Positions 1-5,050 of a stretch of 7,727 nt of DNA are shown piece after piece. This DNA is from an uncultured Lachnospiraceae bacterium. GTDB taxonomy: Bacteria; Bacillota; Clostridia; Lachnospirales; Lachnospiraceae. The notes beneath the pieces were generated by a model. It had not been told where the DNA came from. It saw only the letters and a list, made by a program, of their open reading frames with translations, and searched no databases. The translations under genes and the position numbers were made by a program. Numbering within the stretch: position 1 is the first letter of the stretch; each line of letters begins with the position of its first letter. The stretch spans positions 1-7,727 of the forward strand of contig CADBLW010000051.1 in assembly GCA_902795625.1 (NCBI GenBank). Direction: 5' to 3'.

Positions 1-963
1 CCTACCGGAGAGCCGGAACCGTCCGGTGAGCCGACGCCGACGATCGAACTGATCACGGAGCTTCCGGAGAAGTGGGATGTGAGCGAGCAGACGCTCGAAG
101 AGCTGCGCGTCAAATACGCTCAGTTCGCGGAAACGCGCAAGGAGTCGATGCTTGAACTGCTCAAGAACCAGTATGACCGCACCGGCCGTCCGGCCACGCA
201 GACATTTCTCAAGGACGTGATCCGTCCGAGCGAGTTGCTCGGCCCGCAGTATATGGAGTCGCTGCTGGATTTCTGGGTTTTTGAGACGTGGACGTATTTA
301 GATGTTGCGTACGAATATGACACGGAACCGATGCTCATCTGCCAGTATTTTCTGTATTTTCCGGAGAATCGGTACGGCGTACACGAGAAAAAGCTTCTGT
401 ACCAGATGAATTGCGGCACGAAGAAGCTTTCGGAAGACGCGAGCCTTCGCACCGGCATTGCGTTCAATGAGAATGAGGGCCGTTACCTGATCGCATATGC
501 GGAGACGAAGCGTGAGGATGTGGATACGGATTGGATCCGCACGACGTATGTCTATGACAGGACCACGGGTGTTCCGAGTTATACGCTTCATTTGGAGCGT
601 GAATTCCGCACGGACAAGGACGGCAACCGGTCGCTTACAGCGGCGAAGTTTGAGTGCCTTTTCAAGGAAGAAGAGGTAACGCAGTGGGGCAAATTCCGGT
701 GTGACGGTGTCGTGCCTCTCGGCAGTGTCGGTGAATATACGAGCAGGCAGGCGGCGGAAGCGGTTTGCAAGGAAGCTTATGAATCGTGGGTGAGGGATAC
801 GATCTCCGGTGAAGGCGGCGATCTGGAACCGGTGCACTTCAGCTTCAAGTATGAGCTTCAGGAGAGGGATGAAATGTACGTCATGGTCATTACCGACGCT
901 AAGGTGAAGGTTGACTATCTTGATGGTGCTGACTGGCCGGACGCGGCTTGGACAGAGAAGTGA
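1..963 (+). CDS. Unrecognised protein, C-terminal part (5' truncated)
   Basis: The reading frame is open from the first base of the window to the TGA at 961-963, giving 320 visible residues, so the gene begins upstream. A GTG at 79 could be read as a start, but in-frame codons continue to its left and encode a Pro/Glu/Thr-rich stretch (PTGEPEPSGEPTPT) that resembles a linker after a signal or lipoprotein segment or another domain. There is also no clear ribosome binding site before the GTG. The rest is a soluble-looking mixed alpha/beta protein rich in Tyr, Trp, Glu and Asp (for example FWVFETWTYLDVAYEYD), with no transmembrane segment and no catalytic motif that I recognise. I cannot assign a family. 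A secreted or surface-anchored lipoprotein of Clostridia is possible but rests only on the linker. A run of 18-bp repeats starts at its stop codon and a terminator follows about 120 bases later, so it is the last gene of its transcript. Confidence 0.75.
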   Translation, partial: PTGEPEPSGEPTPTIELITELPEKWDVSEQTLEELRVKYAQFAETRKESMLELLKNQYDRTGRPATQTFLKDVIRPSELLGPQYMESLLDFWVFETWTYLDVAYEYDTEPMLICQYFLYFPENRYGVHEKKLLYQMNCGTKKLSEDASLRTGIAFNENEGRYLIAYAETKREDVDTDWIRTTYVYDRTTGVPSYTLHLEREFRTDKDGNRSLTAAKFECLFKEEEVTQWGKFRCDGVVPLGSVGEYTSRQAAEAVCKEAYESWVRDTISGEGGDLEPVHFSFKYELQERDEMYVMVITDAKVKVDYLDGADWPDAAWTEK

Positions 964-1014
964 GTCCGCGCAGCGGAATGAGCCCGCGCAGCGAAGTGAG
1001 CCCTCGCAGAGGAT
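961..1014 (+). repeat. Three 18-bp tandem repeats beginning at the stop codon
   Basis: Units lie at 961-978 (TGAGTCCGCGCAGCGGAA), 979-996 (TGAGCCCGCGCAGCGAAG) and 997-1014 (TGAGCCCTCGCAGAGGAT). The first three bases of the array are the stop codon of the upstream gene, and every unit starts with an in-frame TGA. Each unit contains a small hairpin around GCA: CCGC-gca-GCGG in unit 1, CCTC-gca-GAGG in unit 3 and an imperfect form in unit 2. Function is unknown. A repeated 3'-UTR structure is one reading, and simple slippage expansion is another. Confidence 0.8.
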
Positions 1015-1084
1015 GATCTGTGAAACGCGGAGGTACTCTGCGGTTTGATTGTGATCATGAAAGGTTTTTAATCGTGAAACGGAA

Positions 1085-1128
1085 AATGCGGTGGGATCGC
1101 CGAGTGACGATCTCCACCGCATTGTTTA
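1085..1128. terminator. Strong hairpin terminator, probably bidirectional
   Basis: The left arm AATGCGGTGGGATCG (1085-1099) pairs with 1108-1123 to form a 15-bp stem with one bulged base (T1113) and an 8-base loop. On the plus strand it is followed by GTTTATT and further T-rich sequence. On the minus strand it is followed by TTTCCGTTT. It sits between the end of the plus-strand gene (963) and the end of the minus-strand operon (1254), where a shared terminator is expected. Confidence 0.85.
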
Positions 1129-1174
1129 TTCTCTGATTGTTTTATCATCCGGTTGTTATATTATCCGTTTAAGA

Positions 1175-1230
1175 TACCGCAATAGATTATTGCGTACACG
1201 CAGGTCGGATCCGGGGTGTGTCACCGGATC
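1175..1230. other. Two small inverted repeats downstream of the DUF1648 gene
   Basis: CGCAATA-gat-TATTGCG (1178-1194) forms a 7-bp stem with a 3-base loop. GATCC...GGTG-tgt-CACC-GGATC (1208-1230) forms a second stem with a two-base bulge. Both lie within 80 bases after the stop of the minus-strand gene ending at 1254. Neither is followed by a T-run on that strand, so they are more likely 3'-end protective or pausing structures than terminators. The rest of 964-1253 shows no gene. Confidence 0.45.
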
Positions 1231-1253
1231 TGCTTCGAACCGCCGTTCCGGGG

Positions 1254-1736
1254 TTACGAGTATCTGCGGCTGATGCGTCCTGCGCGTACGATGCAGACGA
1301 TGATGTTGACGAGAAAAATGACGAGCATCAGCGGGAACAGGAAGACCGGCGCGTCGGTGTTCCGGACCTGGCACACGAAGATCGTGGTCATGGTTGCCGT
1401 AATCGTCAGAAGCATCACATCCAGCATGTTTCTGACGCAGGCTGCGATGTAGGGCGCGTTGGCCTCGGTCACCTTGATACTCGGAAGGTTCCACGCAGCG
1501 GGAAACATGCCGACGATGATCAGGGACGGAAGCAGGACAAGCAGTACGCCGGGCAGTGTAAAGACGGAATTGCGGCTGCCGTAGCCACTGATCTTGCCGA
1601 GAATCCCGAACTGCGTCGGGATCTGCTCGGGAAGGCGGTCATGCGCGGCCGCAGCGTATATGAACATGCCGATGACTGCGATCAGGCAGACGGCATACAC
1701 GATGATATCAATCTTACGTTGATGAATGTTGGCCAT
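1254..1736 (-). CDS. DUF1648-family four-helix membrane protein
   Basis: The protein has 160 residues. Four hydrophobic segments are visible at about residues 9-30, 57-81, 104-124 and 131-152, with short basic ends (final residues RAGRISRRYS) that suggest a cytoplasmic C-terminus. Between helices 1 and 2 lies LPEQIPTQFGILGKISGYGSR (residues 35-55), which matches the DUF1648 signature: LPxxIPxHF, a glycine turn, then a G-x-GS/K end. That domain also forms the N-terminus of SdpI-type immunity proteins, but the longer SdpI region is not evident here and an immunity role should not be assumed. The ATG at 1734-1736 follows GGAGGT at good spacing. It is the last gene of a minus-strand set with the SPFH and ribbon-helix-helix genes, 81 bases after the latter. 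Biochemical function is unknown; a role in envelope stress or in modulating the SPFH protein is only a guess from context. Confidence 0.8.
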   Translation of the reverse strand: MANIHQRKIDIIVYAVCLIAVIGMFIYAAAAHDRLPEQIPTQFGILGKISGYGSRNSVFTLPGVLLVLLPSLIIVGMFPAAWNLPSIKVTEANAPYIAACVRNMLDVMLLTITATMTTIFVCQVRNTDAPVFLFPLMLVIFLVNIIVCIVRAGRISRRYS

Positions 1737-1817
1737 AGGTACCTCCGGTCAGTATTGTGCGCAGGGGTGTCGGGCGCCGGCGGGAACGAAGCAGCCGTCG
1801 GGCGAAGACCTGCCGGC

Positions 1818-2015
1818 TCAGGAAATGTCCAGATCCGGCGGAACGTCCAGCTCCTTCGGACGGGGACTTCCGTTCTTCTTTCGCTGACGGACACACTCCG
1901 TCAGGAGGTATTCGATCTGGCCGTTGACCGACCGAAAATCGTCCTCCGCCCACGCAGCGATCGCATTGTATAACGACTCCGAAAGACGGAGCGGTATTTG
2001 TTTCTTCTCTGCCAT
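1818..2015 (-). CDS. Ribbon-helix-helix (Arc/CopG-like) DNA-binding protein
   Basis: This is a 65-residue basic protein. The layout is that of the RHH fold: a short N-terminal strand (KKQIPLRL, residues 4-11), helix 1 (SESLYNAIAAWAEDDF, 12-27), a turn at RSVNGQ and helix 2 (IEYLLTECVRQRKK), then a proline-rich, probably disordered acidic tail. RHH proteins dimerise through the strand and insert it in the DNA major groove, binding tandem short half-sites. The ATG at 2013-2015 is preceded by GAGGAGG on the minus strand. It lies 132 bases after the SPFH stop, in the same direction. From memory, short RHH proteins with a similar AWAxDDFRSxNxQIExLL core sit next to SPFH genes in many Gram-positive genomes, so the pairing looks functional. 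No toxin partner is adjacent, so an antitoxin role is less likely than autoregulation of this operon, whose promoter carries an 11-bp-phased array of half-sites. Confidence 0.8.
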   Translation of the reverse strand: MAEKKQIPLRLSESLYNAIAAWAEDDFRSVNGQIEYLLTECVRQRKKNGSPRPKELDVPPDLDIS

Positions 2016-2040
2016 GGGAGCCTCCTCTCTGAAATCAGGG

Positions 2041-2078
2041 CTATGCGGATGGGCCGCGCAGTGCGGTCCATCCGCGTG
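2041..2078. other. Long inverted repeat between the SPFH and RHH genes
   Basis: GCGGATGGGCCGC (2045-2057) pairs with GCGGTCCATCCGC (2063-2075) to give a 13-bp stem with one G-U wobble and a 5-base loop, extendable outward by a few A-U/G-U pairs. On the transcribed minus strand it falls in the 132-base gap between the SPFH stop and the RHH start. It is not followed by a T-run there (next bases ATAGCCCTGATT), so it looks like an mRNA processing, stabilising or attenuating structure rather than a full terminator. Confidence 0.65.
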
Positions 2079-2147
2079 TATTGTTACTTAGGAGCCGCAG
2101 CGGTCCGATATCCGTGATCCGTCACGGCCGGCTGTCAGAGCAGGTTG

Positions 2148-3200
2148 TCAGTACAGGCTGCCGGAGTTGACTACGGGCTGTGCGTCATGGTTGCCGCAGA
2201 GGACAACCAACAGGTTCGAAACCATCGAGGCTTTGCGCTCCTCGTCGAGGTCGATGGTGTTGTTTTCCTTGAGGCGCTCAAGAGCGAGCTCTACCATGCC
2301 GACGGCGCCGTCCACGATCATCTTGCGGGCATCGATGATAGCCGAAGCCTGCTGGCGCTGCAGCATTGCCGCCGCGATCTCGGGTGCGTAGGCAAGGTAC
2401 GTGATACGTGCCTCGAGGATGCGGAGACCTGCGATCGCTACGCGATCCTGGATCTCCTGGCGGATGCGGTCCGCGACGATCTCGCTGGAGCCGCGAAGGC
2501 TGCCTTCGTCCGCGATGCCGTCACCGGTGGTGTCAACGCCCTGTGCCACATCGTAGGGATAGATGCGCACGATGTTGCGGAGGGAAGTGTCGCACTGCAG
2601 CGAGAGATATTCCTTGAAGTTCTCCACGTTGAAGACTGCCTTGGCAGTGTCCTCGATGCTCCAGGTAACTGCGATGCCGATCTCCACGGGCGTTCCGAGA
2701 CGATCGTTGATCTTCTGGCGGTTGTTGTTGAGCGTCATGACCTTGAGGGAAAGCTTGTTGTTCACAAGTCCGAGACCGGACACGGAAGCGAGGGAAACGG
2801 GATTTTCCGTCTTCACATCGCCGCTCTGGTTGAGTTGCGTCTTGGCAGCCGGGTTGATCGAGGTGCAGAACGGATTGACCCAGAAGAAACCGTCGCCGCG
2901 GATCGTGCCGTAGTAACGGCCGAACAGCGTGAGCACAAGTGCCTCCTGCGGCTTCAGTACGCGAAGGCCGAGAAGCGGGAACCAGCCGATGCTGAGAATG
3001 ATCGCCGCAGCGACGATCATCGGAATATTGGGCTCGTCCATGACGCCGAAGACCAGAAGCACAATGCCTCCGATGTAGACAAGCAGCGTGAGCATCAGTA
3101 CAAGCATGCCGTTCTTATGGTGCTTCAGCGTGATCTCCGAACACCCGGAAAGGGCGTTGCGGGAATCGTTCTTTAGGTTGTTACCGATTTGATTACTCAT
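2148..3200 (-). CDS. SPFH/band-7 (stomatin-prohibitin-flotillin) membrane protein
   Basis: The protein has 350 residues. Two hydrophobic segments (about 31-53 and 60-80) anchor it. An SPFH domain follows from about residue 82: LKPQEALVLTLFGRYYGTIRG is the usual entry motif, continuing through FFWVNPF, VEIGIAVTWSIEDTAKAVFNVENF (about 172-195) and the helical end AMLQRQQASAIIDARKMIVDGAVGMVELAL (about 278-307). Such proteins oligomerise on the membrane and are linked to microdomains, protein quality control and stress, but substrates are rarely known. The length and the double N-terminal helix fit the QmcA/stomatin-like bacterial class. No NfeD partner gene is adjacent; the partner here is an RHH regulator. 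ATG 3198-3200 is preceded by GAGGAGGA on the minus strand. It is the first gene of the minus-strand set, with a strong sigma-A promoter about 77 bases upstream. Family assignment is secure; the specific role is not. Confidence 0.92.
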   Translation of the reverse strand: MSNQIGNNLKNDSRNALSGCSEITLKHHKNGMLVLMLTLLVYIGGIVLLVFGVMDEPNIPMIVAAAIILSIGWFPLLGLRVLKPQEALVLTLFGRYYGTIRGDGFFWVNPFCTSINPAAKTQLNQSGDVKTENPVSLASVSGLGLVNNKLSLKVMTLNNNRQKINDRLGTPVEIGIAVTWSIEDTAKAVFNVENFKEYLSLQCDTSLRNIVRIYPYDVAQGVDTTGDGIADEGSLRGSSEIVADRIRQEIQDRVAIAGLRILEARITYLAYAPEIAAAMLQRQQASAIIDARKMIVDGAVGMVELALERLKENNTIDLDEERKASMVSNLLVVLCGNHDAQPVVNSGSLY

Positions 3201-3247
3201 TGTAAATCCTCCTCATGGAATATATGTTAACCAAATTACGCATCAAG

Positions 3248-3285
3248 TGATATCAATTTGATATCGTCCTGATAGAAAAATATCA
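3248..3285. promoter_or_regulatory. Array of TGATA half-sites every 11 bp (candidate operator)
   Basis: TGATA occurs at 3248, 3259 and 3270, and its reverse complement TATCA at 3281: four sites at exact 11-bp steps. The first two form the palindrome GATATCAAtTTGATATC (3249-3265). The array covers the -10 box and predicted start site of the SPFH promoter on the minus strand, where a bound repressor would block initiation. RHH proteins such as Arc bind short half-sites spaced about one helical turn apart, so the RHH gene of this operon is the natural candidate regulator (inference). Confidence 0.6.
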
Positions 3286-3305
3286 CACCTCAAAACAATT
3301 GTCAA
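3277..3305 (-). promoter_or_regulatory. Sigma-A promoter of the SPFH-RHH-DUF1648 genes
   Basis: On the minus strand TTGACA (3305-3300) is followed after exactly 17 bases by TATTTT (3282-3277). The -35 box is perfect and the -10 box is fair. Transcription would start near 3270, giving a leader of about 70 bases before the SPFH ATG. Confidence 0.75.
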
Positions 3306-3374
3306 TAGGATTTACAAATATTTTTCGAAATTTCGGACGGCACCGCAAAATCCTTCCGGAAATACATGTGCTTG

Positions 3375-3403
3375 TTGCCGTGATACGTAAAATACTATAT
3401 AAT
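3375..3403 (+). promoter_or_regulatory. Sigma-A promoter of the RiPP enzyme operon
   Basis: TTGCCG (3375-3380), a 17-base spacer and a perfect TATAAT (3398-3403) lie in an AT-rich patch. The predicted start near 3410 leaves a leader of about 88 bases before the protease ATG. That leader is GC-rich and can form small stems, for example GCGGA-tgaatt-TCCGC. This promoter and the SPFH promoter point away from each other and are about 70 bases apart. Confidence 0.72.
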
Positions 3404-3497
3404 AAAGACCTGCGGGACCTCTTTGGCCGCAACGGGTACCGCAGCGTGCCGCGGATGAATTTCCGCCGGAGGATTTTGAGACCGAGAGGAACTGAGA

Positions 3498-3944
3498 ATG
3501 AAACGAACGCTTTCCGTAACGGAATGGCATCTGCTGGCGGAGGAAGGAAACGCGCCTCCGGTGCGTATCCAGCTTCAGGGAAACAGCATGTTTCCGTTGA
3601 TCCGCGTGAACCGGGACTATGTCACGGTCGCGGCCCCGGACGGAGAATTTGCGGTCGGGGATATCGTTCTGTTCGCGGATGAGAAGAGAGATCGGTACGT
3701 CATGCACCGGGTGTGGGAGGTGAAGGAAGACCGGATCCTGACCTGGGGCGACAACTGTGACGGGCCGGACGGCTGGCTTCCGCTGTCCGCGGTCTGGGGC
3801 AAAGCCGTGTTGATCGAGCGCGGGCGGAGACGCATCGTTCCGGAACCGAAGAAGGGGATGCGGCGCGCAAAACTGTGGCACCGGCTCGGAAAGGTGTACC
3901 GGTTTGCGGCGAAGGTGAAGAATAAGATTTTTCAACGAAAGTAG
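3498..3944 (+). CDS. S24/S26 (signal-peptidase/LexA-like) serine peptidase, soluble
   Basis: The protein has 148 residues. The motif QGNSMFPLI (27-35) is the nucleophile box of S24/S26 peptidases, with Ser30 as the candidate nucleophile. YVMHRVWEV (67-75) is the second box, with His70 where bacterial type I signal peptidases have Lys; a Ser-His arrangement is typical of SipW/Sec11-type enzymes. GDIVLF (54-59) and LTWGDNCDGPDGW (81-93) complete the fold. Unlike SipW there is no transmembrane helix; the C-terminus is a basic helix (RRAKLWHRLGKVYRFAAKVKNKI) that could touch membrane or peptide. The start follows GAGAGGA at good spacing. It is the first gene of an operon with a kinase-PqqD protein (11-base gap) and a radical SAM enzyme. 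The likely role, by inference, is leader removal from the modified peptides, which otherwise have no visible protease. A phage-repressor-like role is less likely because no helix-turn-helix is present. Confidence 0.85.
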   Translation: MKRTLSVTEWHLLAEEGNAPPVRIQLQGNSMFPLIRVNRDYVTVAAPDGEFAVGDIVLFADEKRDRYVMHRVWEVKEDRILTWGDNCDGPDGWLPLSAVWGKAVLIERGRRRIVPEPKKGMRRAKLWHRLGKVYRFAAKVKNKIFQRK

Positions 3945-3955
3945 CAGGGGTTGTT

Positions 3956-5044
3956 ATGTATTACTATAAGATCGCGGAGGTGACATTGTGTTCCTTCCTG
4001 CCGATTCACTTCTACGAAGAGTTTTTGTGTGAGCCGTGCGAGGCGGATATTACGCTGGAGAATACGGACGAGCTGCCGCCGGAGGGCGAGGACATCAACG
4101 CGGGTGATTTTATGCACAGGCAGCTGAAGGACGGCTGGTTTTTCCACCTGGAATACTCCGACAAAACAGGCATGTACATGAACAGCGAGTATACAAAGCT
4201 GCGGCTGCTCGGTTACGATAAAGAAGAAATACGCGGAGTGTACGGTTGGTATGTACGGATCGCGATCGAGTGCAGGCTGGCGTATCAAGGGTATGTTCCG
4301 CTTCATTCCGCGGCGATCGAGGTACAGGGAGAGGCGTATGCATTTTCCGGAAACTCCGGGATCGGAAAGTCCACCCGCGCCGAGGCGTGGATCGAGGCGC
4401 TTGACGCGACGCTGATCAGCGGCGACCGACCCCTGATCGACGTGAAAAACCTGATGGTCTACGGTGTTCCGTGGGATGGGAAGGAAAAATGCTTCCGAAA
4501 TGTGCATTTTCCGATCAAGGCTATCTGTGAGGTGCGCCGCTCGGACACGGTGTATGCGCGTGTGATGAGTTTTAAGCAGCGGCGGAAGCTTTTGCTGCGG
4601 CAGTGTTTTATGCCCATGTGGGATATGGGGCTTGCGGCGATCCAGATGAGCAATCTGAGGAAATTGGCCGAAACCGCGGAGATGGTCCGGGTGTTCAGCG
4701 GGCCGACGGCGGAGGACGCGAGAGAATTATATCGGGTATTACAACAACGTGAGTATAAGAAGGAGGAGGCTGACATGAAAGCAAAAGAGGGGTTTGTGCT
4801 GCGGCACGTGGTGGATGAGTACATCCTTATGCCCACAGGCGACAACATCAGCAAGTTCAACGGAACGGTGCTTCTCAACGAGGTGGCAGCGTTCGTGTGG
4901 GATAAGCTTCAGAATCCAGTGTCAAAGGATGATATTCTCGAGGCCATGCTGAATGAGTATGAGGTGGACCGGGAAACCGCGACGGCCGATCTGGACGCGC
5001 TGCTTGCGAAGCTGAGCGGGTACGGCGTGATCGAGGAGGACTGA
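3956..5044 (+). CDS. HPr-kinase-like P-loop protein fused to a PqqD-like peptide-binding domain
   Basis: The protein has 362 residues. Residues ~1-110 are an unassigned N-terminal region. The kinase core follows: PLHSAAI (115-121), Walker A SGNSGIGKST (131-140), SGDRPLI (155-161) in the position of the acidic HprK loop, and the family hallmark YGVPWDGKE (169-177). The HprK/P signature region for HPr itself is not evident, so this is an HprK-related kinase rather than the catabolite-control enzyme. Residues ~274-362 are PqqD-like (FVLRHVVDEYILMPTG, FNGTVLLNEVAAFVWDKL, then a helical end), a RiPP recognition element that binds leader peptides. HprK-like kinases accompany PqqD in some lasso clusters, where they phosphorylate the precursor. 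A similar act, or an ATP-dependent structural role, is possible here. The start follows AGGGG at 5-base spacing. The linker residues KKEEAD are encoded by what looks like a ribosome binding site, suggesting two genes joined by loss of a stop codon. Confidence 0.85.
   Translation: MYYYKIAEVTLCSFLPIHFYEEFLCEPCEADITLENTDELPPEGEDINAGDFMHRQLKDGWFFHLEYSDKTGMYMNSEYTKLRLLGYDKEEIRGVYGWYVRIAIECRLAYQGYVPLHSAAIEVQGEAYAFSGNSGIGKSTRAEAWIEALDATLISGDRPLIDVKNLMVYGVPWDGKEKCFRNVHFPIKAICEVRRSDTVYARVMSFKQRRKLLLRQCFMPMWDMGLAAIQMSNLRKLAETAEMVRVFSGPTAEDARELYRVLQQREYKKEEADMKAKEGFVLRHVVDEYILMPTGDNISKFNGTVLLNEVAAFVWDKLQNPVSKDDILEAMLNEYEVDRETATADLDALLAKLSGYGVIEED
4761..4769 (+). promoter_or_regulatory. Internal ribosome binding site before the PqqD domain
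   Basis: AGGAGGAGG lies inside the kinase-PqqD reading frame, five bases before an in-frame ATG at 4775-4777. It is the best Shine-Dalgarno match in the operon, better than that of the full-length start at 3956 (AGGGG). Its position exactly at the domain border argues for real internal initiation. Confidence 0.6.
4775..5044 (+). CDS. PqqD-like RiPP recognition element, possibly also made alone from an internal start
   Basis: Starting at the in-frame ATG 4775 gives an 89-residue product, the usual size of a stand-alone PqqD protein, beginning MKAKEGFVLRHVVDE. The domain has the expected order: N-terminal strands (FVLRHVVDEYILMPTG), a short turn (FNGTVLLNE), then helices (VAAFVWDKLQNPVSKDDILEAMLNEYEV and TATADLDALLAKLSGYGVIEED). 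PqqD domains bind the leader of a precursor in a strand-helix groove and deliver it to the partner radical SAM enzyme, encoded six bases downstream. The frame is continuous with the upstream kinase, so the domain certainly exists as part of the fusion. The separate product is inferred from the strong ribosome binding site. Both forms may coexist, giving excess PqqD over kinase. Confidence 0.55.
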   Translation: MKAKEGFVLRHVVDEYILMPTGDNISKFNGTVLLNEVAAFVWDKLQNPVSKDDILEAMLNEYEVDRETATADLDALLAKLSGYGVIEED

Positions 5045-5050
5045 TGCGGT

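Noticed and set aside
79..81. GTG as the start of the first gene
   Set aside because: The frame stays open to base 1 with a sensible linker sequence and there is no ribosome binding site before the GTG, so it is most likely an internal Val codon.
961..1014. CRISPR array
   Set aside because: The repeats are contiguous 18-mers with no spacers.
298..1122. Minus-strand frame of 274 codons opposite the first gene
   Set aside because: It would run through the 18-bp repeats and the terminator hairpin, and its translation has no family features.
1254..1736. SdpI-type immunity protein for a killing factor
   Set aside because: The DUF1648 segment matches, but the SdpI-specific region is not evident and no SdpC-like toxin is nearby, so only the broader family is called.
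1218..1973. Plus-strand frame of 251 codons across the DUF1648 and RHH genes
   Set aside because: Low-complexity His/Asp/Arg-rich translation, spans two real genes on the opposite strand and has no start signals.
1818..2015. Antitoxin of a toxin-antitoxin pair
   Set aside because: The RHH fold is shared with antitoxins, but neither neighbour resembles a toxin nuclease or kinase, and the spacing is wider than the overlap usual for such pairs.
2145..3176. Long plus-strand frame (343 codons) opposite the SPFH gene
   Set aside because: It mirrors the SPFH gene on the other strand, has no recognisable domain or ribosome binding site, and arises from the GC-rich codon pattern of the true gene.
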